A model generated the notes under the pieces. That model saw nothing but the letters and a program-made list of their open reading frames with translations, ran no database searches and had not been told where the DNA came from. Below are positions 1-8,304 of a DNA stretch of 64,000 nt, one piece after another. Position 1 is the first letter of the stretch. Each line of letters begins with the position of its first letter. The position numbers and the translations under genes are program-made. This DNA is from Oerskovia turbata (lineage in GTDB: Bacteria; Actinomycetota; Actinomycetes; Actinomycetales; Cellulomonadaceae), in contig NZ_JOFV01000011.1 of assembly GCF_000718325.1 (NCBI RefSeq), positions 62,001 through 126,000 of the forward strand. The letters run 5' to 3'.

Positions 1-57
1 ACCGGGATGTTCGAGCTCGGGTACGGGGTGCTGCTGGGGCTGGGGCTCGCGCTCTAG
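1..57 (+). CDS. C-terminal tail of an upstream membrane protein (possibly MenA)
   Basis: Only the last 18 codons and the TAG stop lie in the window. They encode a hydrophobic end (TGMFELGYGVLLGLGLAL) that looks like the last transmembrane segment of an integral membrane protein. The neighbours (DUF4229 protein, then the cytochrome c maturation cassette) resemble actinobacterial menaquinone loci, where the polyprenyltransferase MenA sits next to such genes, so MenA is a reasonable guess. The identity is inference; only the reading frame and stop are seen. Its stop overlaps the stop of the convergent gene. Confidence 0.4.
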   Translation, partial: TGMFELGYGVLLGLGLAL

Positions 58-422
58 GAGCTCGAGGTCTGCGCACGACCCGAGCGGTCGGTGCGCTGCT
101 CGGCAGGTTCGGCCGACTCCGCGGAGTCGGTCGGCTCCGCCGGGCCGGCCGACTCCGCCGCATCCACGGCGGCGTCCTCGAACGCCGCGTCGTCCTCGAT
201 CTCGCGCGAGAACTGCTCGCCGGTCGCCTTGCGTCGCGCGGCACGCTCCGCGAGGTGGACCGCGGCGCGCTCGCGCGGGCCGCGCAGCACGAGGTAGGAG
301 ACGAGGAACGCCAGGACGGCCGCGATGACCGCGCACACGACCCAGTGGCCCAGGTTCAGGGCGTACAGGACGACGAAGAGGACCGCGAAGATCGCCAGGC
401 GCAGCGCGGAGTAGATGACCAT
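54..422 (-). CDS. DUF4229-type small membrane protein
   Basis: The product is 122 residues. Two hydrophobic helices at about residues 5-22 and 27-47 are followed by a basic stretch (RGPRERAAVHLAERAARRK) and an acidic, Ala/Glu/Pro-rich cytoplasmic tail. This is the layout of the actinobacterial DUF4229 family, small proteins of unknown function often found beside menaquinone biosynthesis genes. I start it at the ATG before VIYSALRL, because the longer open frame upstream has no plausible ribosome site and is Arg-rich shadow sequence. Its TAG overlaps, on the opposite strand, the stop of the upstream gene, so the two genes are strictly convergent. No enzymatic motif is visible. Confidence 0.75.
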   Translation of the reverse strand: MVIYSALRLAIFAVLFVVLYALNLGHWVVCAVIAAVLAFLVSYLVLRGPRERAAVHLAERAARRKATGEQFSREIEDDAAFEDAAVDAAESAGPAEPTDSAESAEPAEQRTDRSGRAQTSSS

Positions 423-500
423 AGGCACCCGTCCAGGGTAGGCGCCCGACCTGGGTGCACGGAACCGAGCCCTCTCGTGCCTGCGGGTTGCCAGGCCGCA

Positions 501-506
501 TAGGCT
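501..506 (+). promoter_or_regulatory. -10 element, leaderless PLDc_N gene
   Basis: TAGGCT lies 6 bases before the ATG at 513, leaving no room for a ribosome binding site. The transcript probably starts at or next to the start codon. The hexamer and spacing are seen; leaderless use is inferred from the actinobacterial TAnnnT pattern, which recurs in this window. Confidence 0.55.
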
Positions 507-512
507 GGGGTC

Positions 513-998
513 ATGTCCCGCGTCCTGCTGACCCTGCTCGCCGTAGGCCTCGCGGTCTACGCCCTCTCCGACTGCGCCACGAGCGACGAGAACGACCGGA
601 GCGGGATCCCCAAGGGACTGTGGATCGTGATGATCATCTTCCTGCCGTTCGTGGGGCCGCTCGCCTGGATCGTCGTCTCGCGCACGCAGCGCACCCGGCA
701 CGCGACCGCAGGCGGCGCCCCCGCCCCGGGTCGTGGGCGCCCCGGGGCGCGACGGCGCCCGGCGGCGCCGCTGGCCCCGGACGACGACCCCGACTTCCTG
801 TGGAAGCTCGAGCAGCAGCGACGCCGGGAGGCACGCGGCGAGGGCACCGGAGAGCGCCCGACGGCGGGCCCCACCCCCGGTCGCGCCGCGGACGCGACGG
901 ACGGCACGTCGGACGACGACGCCCCGCGGAAGAACCCGTCGGGCGAGACGGACGGGGCACCCGGTGCACCGTCGTCGGGCAGCTCCGACCCCTCCTAG
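513..998 (+). CDS. PLDc_N-domain membrane protein
   Basis: The product is 161 residues. The first 60 hold two hydrophobic segments separated by a short polar loop (VLLTLLAVGLAVYALSDC, then GLWIVMIIFLPFVGPLAWIV). The second contains the P-hydrophobic-GP-hydrophobic-AW signature of the phospholipase-D-nuclease N-terminal (PLDc_N) domain, which also forms the membrane anchor of cardiolipin synthases. No HKD catalytic motif follows; the remaining 100 residues are a charged, low-complexity tail with a DDDPDFLWKLE segment. It is therefore a stand-alone PLDc_N protein, probably a small envelope protein of unknown role. The start follows a TAGGCT box by 6 bases and appears leaderless. Confidence 0.75.
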   Translation: MSRVLLTLLAVGLAVYALSDCATSDENDRSGIPKGLWIVMIIFLPFVGPLAWIVVSRTQRTRHATAGGAPAPGRGRPGARRRPAAPLAPDDDPDFLWKLEQQRRREARGEGTGERPTAGPTPGRAADATDGTSDDDAPRKNPSGETDGAPGAPSSGSSDPS

Positions 999-1074
999 GC
1001 TCCCTGGGCGAGGCCGTGCACCCACGGCCTGGCAGTGTCGATCGGTCCGAACGACGCTCAGGTGACGCGCGCGC

Positions 1075-2373
1075 TCAGCACGTCGCCTGGGCGTCCGCCG
1101 AGGTGATCGCCTCACCAGGCGTGCGGTCGGCCAGGGGGTCGACAGGTGCCCCCTGCTCAGGGGTCGCCGGGACGACCGGGTCAGCACCACCCGGGACGCT
1201 CGTCCCCTGGGGCGGCACGGGCGGCGCCGCCACCTCCGGGACGACCGGCTGGTCCGCCGCGACCCGCGCCCACACGTCTGCGGCCTCGGCCGTCAGGACC
1301 ACGCGGTTGACGTTGCCCGGCTGGGGGCCCGACGGGATGGTCAGGAAGGTCACGGCGTCGGGCCGCACCGACCGCAGAGAGAACGCGAGACCCGTGAGAT
1401 CGACCCCTCCGCTGATCGAGAGCGAGCTCGTCGCGGCGTCCAGGAACTGCAGCAGGTTGGGCAGGTCCGTGAGGACGTTCTGGGAGAGGACCGACTTCGT
1501 CATCGCCGCGAGCAGCGCCTGCTGACGACCCATGCGATAGGTGTCGGACCCGTCGCTCAGGCCGTGCCGGGCCCGCGCGAGCGCGAGCGCCTGAGACCCC
1601 GTCAGAGTCTGCGTCCCCGCGCTGAGGTGCAGGTCGGCATCCTCGTCGTCCATGTCCTCGGGGATGCACATCGGCACCCCGTCAAGGGCGTCGACCATGG
1701 TCTGGAACCCGACGAAGTCCACGACCATGAAGCCGTCCGTCCGCACCCCTGACATCTGCTCGACCGTCATCTGGGTGCACGTCGCCGCCGACGCGAGGTC
1801 CTTGCCCCCGAGCCAGCCCCGGGAGAACGCCTCGTTGAAGGTCGCCCGGGACGACGCCCGCGTCGTCCCGCCCCCGGTGACCGCGCACGACGGGATGGCG
1901 ATCCGCAGGTCGCGCGGGACCGAGACCAGCTCGACCCGCGAGCGGTCCGCCGAGATGTGCAGCAGCATCGTGGTGTCCGAGCGCATGCCCTCCTCGGCTC
2001 CCCCGATGGCCTCGTTCGCCCCGGAGCGGTCGTCCGACCCGATCAGGACCAGGTTCACGGGGAGCCCCGCGAGCGGGTCCTGCGGGTCGGGGACCGGGGG
2101 CGGCGGGCGCTCGGTCTCGGGAGCCATGAGCGCCTCGTTGTCCACCTGCTGGACGTTCTCCAGCGTCGAGACGAGCACCGCCGTCGCGCCCGAGGCCCCG
2201 AACGCGAGGACTGCCGTCGTGACGAGCCCGACGGCCCGCAGCGTACGGTGCTCGCGCCACGCCCGGACGTGCCGGACGCCGCCTCGGCCCGTCACCGCCC
2301 GGCCGTCGCCCCGCGCGCCGCGGGCACCCTCGGCGCCGTCGGTCGGCAGGTCGTCCCCCTGGGTGTCGGTCAC
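1075..2373 (-). CDS. LytR-CpsA-Psr (LCP) family cell-wall glycopolymer ligase
   Basis: The product is 432 residues from the chosen GTG. A basic cytoplasmic segment is followed by one transmembrane helix (about residues 46-67) and an extracellular LCP domain. Family landmarks are LVLIGSDDRSG, RSDTTMLLHI, VSVPRDLRI and a later segment with ALARARHGLSDGSD and RMGRQQ. LCP enzymes transfer lipid-linked glycopolymers onto peptidoglycan outside the membrane; the conserved Arg and Asp residues that bind the pyrophosphate lipid are visible. The C-terminal 70 residues are Pro/Val-rich. The GTG at 2373 is preferred over an in-frame GTG eight codons earlier because a TAGGCT box sits 8 bases before it. 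Confidence 0.85.
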   Translation of the reverse strand: MTDTQGDDLPTDGAEGARGARGDGRAVTGRGGVRHVRAWREHRTLRAVGLVTTAVLAFGASGATAVLVSTLENVQQVDNEALMAPETERPPPPVPDPQDPLAGLPVNLVLIGSDDRSGANEAIGGAEEGMRSDTTMLLHISADRSRVELVSVPRDLRIAIPSCAVTGGGTTRASSRATFNEAFSRGWLGGKDLASAATCTQMTVEQMSGVRTDGFMVVDFVGFQTMVDALDGVPMCIPEDMDDEDADLHLSAGTQTLTGSQALALARARHGLSDGSDTYRMGRQQALLAAMTKSVLSQNVLTDLPNLLQFLDAATSSLSISGGVDLTGLAFSLRSVRPDAVTFLTIPSGPQPGNVNRVVLTAEAADVWARVAADQPVVPEVAAPPVPPQGTSVPGGADPVVPATPEQGAPVDPLADRTPGEAITSADAQATC

Positions 2374-2381
2374 GAGGGCAG

Positions 2382-2387
2382 AGCCTA
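2382..2387 (-). promoter_or_regulatory. -10 element, leaderless LCP gene
   Basis: TAGGCT on the minus strand is 8 bases upstream of the GTG at 2373. No purine-rich ribosome site is visible between them. This supports the shorter start for the LCP protein. Confidence 0.45.
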
Positions 2388-2440
2388 GCCGCCCCACCCG
2401 CGCGCACCGGGGACCTCGCCGCGGAGCCGCGCCCCGTGGC

Positions 2441-3406
2441 TCACTCCTGCGTCGTGATGCCCGAGTACGAGTGCTTGCCGTTGAAGATCAGGTTGACGCC
2501 CGTGAAGTTGAACAGCACGCACGCGTAACCGACGAGCACGAAGTACGCCGCGCGTCGCCCGGACCACCCGCGCGTGGTGCGGGCGTGCAGGTAGGCCGCG
2601 TACACGACCCAGACGACGAAGCTCCAGACCTCCTTGGGGTCCCAGCCCCAGTAACGGCCCCAGGCGTGCTCGGCCCAGATCGCGCCGCCGATGAGCGTGA
2701 AGGTCCACAGCACGAACGCGACCGCGTTGAGCCGGAAGCTCAGCGCCTCGAGCTGCGCGGGCCTCGGCGTCGTGTCGAGCCACCGCCAGGCCGGGTGCCC
2801 CAGGAACCCGTTGCCGTTCTCGCGCGAGTCACGCAGGAGCTGGATAGCGGACATGACGAACGCGACCGTGAAGATGCCCGTGGCGATGATCGCGACGCCC
2901 ACGTGGATGACGAGCCAGTACGACTGGAGCGCAGGCTGGACCCCCGTGGCGTCGAGGAAGAACGAGTTCTGCGCGACCACGAGGAACAGCACCACGAGCC
3001 CCGTCACGAACGCCCCGAGGAACCGCACGTCGCGGCGAAGGCTCACCCCGAGGAAGACCGCCATCGCGACGAACGCGCCCACGAGCGTGAACTCGTACAT
3101 GTTGGCCCAGGGCGCACGGCCGGCCGCGATGCCGCGGGTCACGATCGCCGCGAGCAGCAGGATCGTCCCGAGCCACCCCGTGGAGATGCCGATGCCCGCG
3201 GCCTTGCGCGAGACCGGCGTGGGCGGGGTGTCCACGGCGACGGCGACCGGGGCGTCGGTGTCACCGGAGGCGTCGGCGGTCACGGGTTCGGCGGCAGGTT
3301 CCTTGGCCCCCAACCGGGACAGGTCGATCGCGAACGCGACGAACGCGACCGTGAGGGCGGTCGCGGCCGCCCACACCAGGTCGGAGCTCAGGTCGGCAAC
3401 GGTCAT
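2441..3406 (-). CDS. ccsB: Cytochrome c biogenesis protein CcsB/ResC
   Basis: The product is 321 residues with about eight hydrophobic segments. It carries the tryptophan-rich haem-handling motif of the family, WGRYWGWDPKEVWSF, followed by VVWVVYAAYLHAR. With ResB it forms the System II complex that carries haem across the membrane and attaches it to apocytochrome c on the outer face. The N-terminus has a first helix, then an Ala/Glu/Pro-rich acidic linker before the core. The ATG overlaps the ResB stop codon (ATGA), so translation is probably coupled. It is the last gene of the cassette. Confidence 0.93.
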   Translation of the reverse strand: MTVADLSSDLVWAAATALTVAFVAFAIDLSRLGAKEPAAEPVTADASGDTDAPVAVAVDTPPTPVSRKAAGIGISTGWLGTILLLAAIVTRGIAAGRAPWANMYEFTLVGAFVAMAVFLGVSLRRDVRFLGAFVTGLVVLFLVVAQNSFFLDATGVQPALQSYWLVIHVGVAIIATGIFTVAFVMSAIQLLRDSRENGNGFLGHPAWRWLDTTPRPAQLEALSFRLNAVAFVLWTFTLIGGAIWAEHAWGRYWGWDPKEVWSFVVWVVYAAYLHARTTRGWSGRRAAYFVLVGYACVLFNFTGVNLIFNGKHSYSGITTQE

Positions 3407-5316
3407 CGGTCAGCCTTTCGTGGTCGGTCGGGTCGAGCCTGACCGTCGGTGCGGGGGGAGGACGCGGTGCGCGGCGTGGCGGCGCGCTCGGCTGGTGGGT
3501 CGTTCGTGGGTGGTGTCCCGGGCAGCGACTCGACCAACCGGTCGACCTCGCCCTGGAGCCCGGCGTCGTCCCCGCGGGCGAGCCCCGCGACGCTCACGAC
3601 GGTACGCCGCTCGGGCGTGGCGCCGTCGGGCGTCTCCTCGTCCCACACCCGCAGCCACACGCGACGGCGAGGCGTGAAGAGCGAGACGGCGAGGCCTGCG
3701 AGAGCGCCGAGCGAGAAGACGAGGATCCACACGAGCGCGGGGTCGTGGCGCAGGTCGAGGGCGACGTAGCGCGGGACCGCGCCCTCGGCGAACGTGATGG
3801 TGCCCAGGCCGTCGGGCAGGTCGACGGTCTCACCCGGGGCGACGAGCACCCGGACGCGCTCCCCCTCGGCGTCGACCGAGGGCGTGAGCGTGTCCGTGTT
3901 GAGGCGGTACACGTTCTGCGGCAGGCCCTCGTCGAGCCCCAGGTCGCCCCGGTAGACCTCGAGGACGAGCAGCGGATTGATCGGTTGCGGGAAGGTCGAG
4001 CGCGCGCCCACCTCGTCGACCTCGGCCGTGGGCAGGAAGTACCCGACCAGGCCGATCTGGTCGAGGCCCGGCGACGTGTCCGGCACCTTCACGACGCCGC
4101 GCGAGGTGTACATGGTGTCCTCGGGCAGGAAGGGCACGCGGCCGGCGAACGCGACCTGGCCCTCGGCGTCGTGGATCGTGATCTCGGGGGCGTAGCCGTT
4201 GCCCTGGAGGTAGATCTTGGCGCCGCCCGCGACGATGGGGTGGTTGACCTTGATCTGCTCCTGCGCGGACGTGCCGTCGGGGTCACGCACCGTGACGTGG
4301 GCCGTGAAGTCGCGCGACTGCGCGAACGCCACGGCGTCCATCGCGAACTGCGCGTCGAACGAGTCGAGCGTCATGGAGAACGGGACGAGCGAGGCCGGGC
4401 TGAACAGCGAGCCGTTCTCGAACGTGTCGTAGTCGACGACCGCGTTCGCGAACCCGCGCCCCTCGGTGATGATCGCCTGGCCGCGGAAGTGCAGGAGCTG
4501 GCCCGTGGCGACCGCGACGAGCAGCCCCAGCAGGGACAGGTGGAAGACGAGGTTCCCGGTCTCGCGCAGGTAGCCCCGCTCGGCGGCCACGGTCCGCCGC
4601 TCGGGCAGGCCACGGTCCGGGTCGGCGGGCTCGACCCCGACGTCGACGCGGAACGTCGGCAGCCAGCGCAGCCGGCCACGCAGGTGCTTCGCCGCCGCGT
4701 CCACGACCGCCTCGGGCGTCGCGGTGCTGGTCGTCTCGGCCTTGGCCGGGAAGCGGTCGAACCTGCGGGGTGTGCGGGGCGGCCGGTTGCGCACGGCGTG
4801 CAGGTGCGCAGCGGTGCGCGGCAGGATGCAGCCCACGAGCGAGACGAACAGCAGGATGTAGATCGCGGAGAACCACACCGACGCGTAGACGTCGAAGAAC
4901 CCGAGCCGGTCGAGCCACTCCCCGGTGCCGGGGTTGTCCTGGAGGTACGTCAGGACGGCGGCCGGGTCCTGGGGGCGCTGGGGCAGCACCGAGCCGGGCA
5001 CGGCGGCGACGGCGAGCAGCATGAGCAGCATGAGCGCGACACGCATGCTGGTCACCTGGCGCCACACCCAGCGCAGCGTGCCGCGCAGGCCGAGCGCGGG
5101 CAGCTGCGGGGCCGGGCCGCCGGGCGAGTCGGTACCGCCGGGCGAGTCGGTACCGGCGGGCGTGGCGTCGTCGGCGGACCCGGCGCGTCCCTTCCGGCCC
5201 GACGGCGCCGCTCCCGTCACGGGCGCGGCCTCCTCCTCGGCAGTGCTCGCCTCGGGCTCGGGGTGGCTGTAGGTGTCGTCGATGCCCTCGGGGCGGTACA
5301 GGTCCTTGTCGCTCAT
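3403..5316 (-). CDS. resB: Cytochrome c biogenesis protein ResB
   Basis: The product is 637 residues. After an acidic, Gly/Ser-rich N-terminal region of about 90 residues comes the ResB core: LRWVWRQVTSMRVALMLLMLLA, PGSVLPQRPQDP, a helix around DVYASVWFSAIYILLFVSLVG, a large extracytoplasmic domain, and a last helix near the C-terminus (LVWILVFSLGALAGLAVSLF). ResB is the partner of CcsB in System II cytochrome c maturation. The start is the ATG that shares one base with the CcdA stop (TGATG), and its own stop overlaps the ccsB start. The much longer open frame running upstream in the same phase is antisense-phase shadow inside ccdA and is not used. Confidence 0.92.
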   Translation of the reverse strand: MSDKDLYRPEGIDDTYSHPEPEASTAEEEAAPVTGAAPSGRKGRAGSADDATPAGTDSPGGTDSPGGPAPQLPALGLRGTLRWVWRQVTSMRVALMLLMLLAVAAVPGSVLPQRPQDPAAVLTYLQDNPGTGEWLDRLGFFDVYASVWFSAIYILLFVSLVGCILPRTAAHLHAVRNRPPRTPRRFDRFPAKAETTSTATPEAVVDAAAKHLRGRLRWLPTFRVDVGVEPADPDRGLPERRTVAAERGYLRETGNLVFHLSLLGLLVAVATGQLLHFRGQAIITEGRGFANAVVDYDTFENGSLFSPASLVPFSMTLDSFDAQFAMDAVAFAQSRDFTAHVTVRDPDGTSAQEQIKVNHPIVAGGAKIYLQGNGYAPEITIHDAEGQVAFAGRVPFLPEDTMYTSRGVVKVPDTSPGLDQIGLVGYFLPTAEVDEVGARSTFPQPINPLLVLEVYRGDLGLDEGLPQNVYRLNTDTLTPSVDAEGERVRVLVAPGETVDLPDGLGTITFAEGAVPRYVALDLRHDPALVWILVFSLGALAGLAVSLFTPRRRVWLRVWDEETPDGATPERRTVVSVAGLARGDDAGLQGEVDRLVESLPGTPPTNDPPAERAATPRTASSPRTDGQARPDRPRKADR

Positions 5317-6140
5317 CAGATCACCGTCTCGAAGCCCGTGATGAGCCCGCTGAGACGCGCGGTCCAGGTTCCCCAGACGCCCGTCACGAGGGCGAGCCCG
5401 ATGAGGATGAGCATGCCGCCGCCGAGGCGCATGATCGCGACGCGGTGGCGCCGGAGGAAGGCCACGGCCTTCTTGGAGCGCTCGAGCCCGATCCCGATGA
5501 GCAGGAACGGGACGCCCAGCCCCAGGCTGTAGGCGATCCCGAGGACCGCGCCGCGGCCGGCCGTGGCCTCGTCGAGCGAGAGCGCCATGACGGCCGTGAG
5601 GGTCGGGCCGATGCACGGCGCCCACCCGAGGCCGAACACGATGCCGAGCAGGGGCGCCCCCCACAGTCCGGCGGTGGGGCTCACGTGGAGGCGACGGTCC
5701 CGCTGGAGGAACGGCATGGCGCCCATGAACGCGAAGCCCATGAGGATCACGACGACCCCGAGGACACGCGTGATGACGTCCTCCCACTCCTTGACGTGGA
5801 CGCCCACGGCGCCCGCGGCCACCATGAGCAGCACGAACACGAGCGTGAAGCCCGCGACGAACAGGCCCACGCCGGTCACGACGCGCCACCGGCCGGTGGT
5901 CCTGGCCGTCTTCAGGGCGGTGCCTCCGCCCCCCGCACGCGTGCCGGCCGTCCCGGCGTTGGCCGCCGCGAGCCCGCTCACGTAGCCGACGTAGCCCGGG
6001 ACGAGCGGAAGCACGCACGGTGACGCGAACGACACGAGCCCTGCGAGGATCGCGACGGGCACGGCGAGCAGCATCGAGCCGCTGAACGCGGTCGTGGCGA
6101 ACGTGGAGCCGAGGTCACCGGCGAACGAGAGGGGACCCAT
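5316..6140 (-). CDS. ccdA: Cytochrome c biogenesis thiol transporter CcdA
   Basis: The product is 274 residues with six hydrophobic helices. It belongs to the CcdA/DsbD transmembrane family, which passes reducing equivalents from cytoplasmic thioredoxin to outside thiol proteins such as ResA. The two reactive cysteines are visible in FASPCVLPLVPGY (Cys42) and in GWAPCIGPTL. An extra Gly/Thr-rich loop (GTAGTRAGGGGTALK) between the first helices is a local feature. It sits 3 bases after resA and overlaps resB by one base. Confidence 0.92.
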   Translation of the reverse strand: MGPLSFAGDLGSTFATTAFSGSMLLAVPVAILAGLVSFASPCVLPLVPGYVGYVSGLAAANAGTAGTRAGGGGTALKTARTTGRWRVVTGVGLFVAGFTLVFVLLMVAAGAVGVHVKEWEDVITRVLGVVVILMGFAFMGAMPFLQRDRRLHVSPTAGLWGAPLLGIVFGLGWAPCIGPTLTAVMALSLDEATAGRGAVLGIAYSLGLGVPFLLIGIGLERSKKAVAFLRRHRVAIMRLGGGMLILIGLALVTGVWGTWTARLSGLITGFETVI

Positions 6141-6143
6141 GCG

Positions 6144-6761
6144 TCAGGCGCTCTCGGCGAGCAGGTCGTCGACGAGGGCGCCGAGCGTCGACCCTTCGGC
6201 CCGACCGATCACGCGCGCGGCGACCCGGCCCTCGCGGTCGAGCACGACGGTCGTCGGTACTGCCTGGAGCGGGACGGCTCCCTCGAGCGTCGCGATGGCC
6301 TCGCCGCGCGTGTCCTCGATCGAGGGGTAGGGCACCTCGAACGTGCGCTCGAAGGCGAGCGCGGCCCCGGCGTCGTCGGTGCTGTTGATGCCGAGCAGGT
6401 GCACTCCCTCAGCCGCACGGTCGTTCGCGAGCGCGACCAGGTCCGGCGCCTCGGCCCGGCAGGGGGCGCACGAGGCGTACCAGGTGTTGACGACGACGAC
6501 GTCGCCCAGCCACTGCGAGGTGTCGACCGCGCCGCCCTCGAAGTCCGTGCCCGTCAGGACCACGGGCTCGTCCCGGTCGGAGACGTCCCAGGTCTTGACC
6601 GAGCCGTCGCCCGAGACGTATCCCTGGCCCACGACGTCGTCGGGGCTCGTGGCCCCCGACTCCTGGGAGCAGGCGGTGAGGACCAGGCCGAGCGAGACGA
6701 GGGCGACGATCCCGGAGGTCGCGCGGGCGCGACCGTGCCGGGCACGGAAGGGGCGGATCAT
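6144..6761 (-). CDS. resA: ResA/TlpA-like thiol-disulfide lipoprotein
   Basis: The product is 205 residues. A basic N-terminus and hydrophobic stretch end in a lipobox (LVLTAC, Cys31), so it is predicted to be a lipoprotein on the outer face. The thioredoxin-fold domain carries the active site WYASCAPC (Cys98, Cys101) and the cis-proline loop QAVPTTVVLD. ResA keeps the haem-binding cysteines of apocytochrome c reduced for CcsB/ResB, drawing electrons from CcdA, which is encoded immediately downstream. I start it at the Met before IRPFRARHG; an upstream in-frame start would add a non-signal-like segment ahead of the lipobox. Confidence 0.88.
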   Translation of the reverse strand: MIRPFRARHGRARATSGIVALVSLGLVLTACSQESGATSPDDVVGQGYVSGDGSVKTWDVSDRDEPVVLTGTDFEGGAVDTSQWLGDVVVVNTWYASCAPCRAEAPDLVALANDRAAEGVHLLGINSTDDAGAALAFERTFEVPYPSIEDTRGEAIATLEGAVPLQAVPTTVVLDREGRVAARVIGRAEGSTLGALVDDLLAESA

Positions 6762-6813
6762 GGCAGCACTGTCTCTCACCTGCCTGGGCACAACCTGAGA
6801 AGCGGCTGGTGCC

Positions 6814-7503
6814 TCACGCGCCCGAGACCTTCGCGGCACCGGGCAGCAGGTCCGCGACCGGCTCGGTGTAGTGGATGCCGACGAGGCGGTCGCCGTCGAA
6901 GCGCAGCGACGTGAGCGAGGCGAGCGAGCACTGACGGTTGCGCGGGTCGTGCCACAGGCGCTTGCCCTCGAACGCGAGGCGGGAGATCCAGATGGGGAGC
7001 TGGTGGCTCACGAGCACGACCTCGCGCCCCTCCGCCTGGGCGCGGGCGTCGTGGATCGCGGCGTGCATGCGCGCGACCTGCTGCTTGTAGGGCTCACCCC
7101 ACGAGGGGCGCATCGGGTTCCACAGGTAGGGCCAGTGGCCCGGGTGCCGCAACGAGCCGTCGCCCACGCCGAACTTCATGCCCTCGAAGTGGTTGCCGGC
7201 CTCGATGAGGCGCTCGTCCGTCCCGAGCGGCAGCCCGAAGGCCTCCGCGACGGGCGTCGCGGTCTCCTGTGCCCGCTGGAGCGGGGACGCGATGACCAGG
7301 GCGACGTCGAAGGGCTCGGGAGCGACGTCGTCGGGCAGGGCGGGGGCACCCTCGGCCGGCTTGCCCGACAGGTGCCCCGCGACGCGACGCGCCATGGTGT
7401 GCCCGAGCTCCGAGAGGTGGTAGCCGGGAATTCGACCGTAGAGGATGCCGTCCGGGTTGAAGACTTCGCCGTGACGCATGAGGTGGACCGTGGTTGCGAC
7501 CAT
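6814..7503 (-). CDS. Histidine phosphatase (phosphoglycerate mutase-like) family protein
   Basis: The product is 229 residues. The phosphohistidine motif LMRHGEVFNPDG lies at the N-terminus, and the later family residues appear in ASPLQRAQETATP, RLIEAGNHFEGM and VVLVSHQLPIWISR. This makes it a branch-1 histidine phosphatase; the substrate cannot be read from sequence. Such a gene commonly precedes the cytochrome c cassette in actinobacteria, and here it lies 52 bases upstream of resA on the same strand. The Met before VATTVHL is chosen; a GACACT hexamer 7 bases ahead may be a leaderless -10 box. Confidence 0.85.
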   Translation of the reverse strand: MVATTVHLMRHGEVFNPDGILYGRIPGYHLSELGHTMARRVAGHLSGKPAEGAPALPDDVAPEPFDVALVIASPLQRAQETATPVAEAFGLPLGTDERLIEAGNHFEGMKFGVGDGSLRHPGHWPYLWNPMRPSWGEPYKQQVARMHAAIHDARAQAEGREVVLVSHQLPIWISRLAFEGKRLWHDPRNRQCSLASLTSLRFDGDRLVGIHYTEPVADLLPGAAKVSGA

Positions 7504-7585
7504 GGGGACCAGTGTCCCAAAGTTCTTCCGCGCACGGTGCACCCGGGCGGCGTGCTCCCGGACACAGACCGGCCGGGTGCCGTCG

Positions 7586-8122
7586 CTACCGGCTCTCGCG
7601 CTCGTCCACGACGCGCTCGTCCACGACGCGGCAGGCCTCGGCGATCGCGGCCATGGCGTCGCCGAGGTTGCGAAGCTGCTCGGGGGTCAGGACGTCGACC
7701 ATGAAGCGACGCACGGCCCGCACGTGCCCCGGGGCGGACGCGACGAGCTCGGCGTAGCCCGCGTCGGTCATGACGCAGTTCACCCCGCGACGGTCGGTCT
7801 CGTTCGCGGACCGGCGGACGAGCCCGCGCTGCTCCATGCGGTGGACGGTGTGCGTGACGCGCGACCGCGACCGGGCGAGGCCGTCGGCGAGGGCCGACAT
7901 GCGCATCGTGTGGTCGCGGGCCTCGGAGAGGCGCACGAGCAGCTCGTACTCGCCGAGCGTGAGCGCCGAGTGCTCCTCGTGGTCCCTGCTGAGCGCCTCG
8001 ACGAACCGCGCCGTGCCGTCGAGGTACTGCCGCCACGAGTACTGCTGGCCCTCGTCGAGCCAGGGTGCGTCCTGCGGCGCGGCCGCGCGCCTGTCCTGCT
8101 GAACCGTCATCTCCACCTTCAT
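7586..8122 (-). CDS. MarR family transcriptional regulator
   Basis: The product is 178 residues with the MarR winged-helix fold: LTLGEYELLVRLSEARDHTMRMSALADGLARSRSRVTHTVHRMEQRGLV, then the wing sequence RRSANETDRRGVNCVMTDAG. The family acts as dimeric repressors. It is transcribed away from the yceI gene, and a perfect inverted repeat lies in the shared intergenic region, so autoregulation together with control of yceI is likely. The C-terminus has an internal near repeat (VVDERVVDERESR). The start is placed at the Met before KVEMTVQQ; one further Met four codons later is possible. Confidence 0.88.
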   Translation of the reverse strand: MKVEMTVQQDRRAAAPQDAPWLDEGQQYSWRQYLDGTARFVEALSRDHEEHSALTLGEYELLVRLSEARDHTMRMSALADGLARSRSRVTHTVHRMEQRGLVRRSANETDRRGVNCVMTDAGYAELVASAPGHVRAVRRFMVDVLTPEQLRNLGDAMAAIAEACRVVDERVVDERESR

Positions 8123-8229
8123 CCGCCACGCCCCCACCGTCCGAACAACCGTCCCAGTCTCCCACCCGGGAACAGGTTCGCTCACCAGGGAATAGAGGGA
8201 CGTGGGCTTGCGTTGATGCGTTCGTATGA

Positions 8230-8245
8230 AGTTGAATCTTCAACT
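8230..8245. promoter_or_regulatory. Palindromic operator between marR and yceI
   Basis: AGTTGAATCTTCAACT is a perfect 16-bp inverted repeat with 7-base arms AGTTGAA/TTCAACT around TC. It lies 107 bases before the MarR start and 59 before the yceI start. The size and symmetry fit a MarR dimer site. The repeat is seen; binding by the adjacent MarR is inferred. Confidence 0.65.
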
Positions 8246-8304
8246 AATGGCACGTCGACGGCGCGCCTGACGCACACGCACCACGACCTCTCAGGAGAAC
8301 ACCC

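Noticed and set aside
5317..6018. N-terminal extension of ResB through ccdA
   Set aside because: The extra sequence is Arg/His-rich shadow in another frame of ccdA; the overlapped TGATG start fits ResB.
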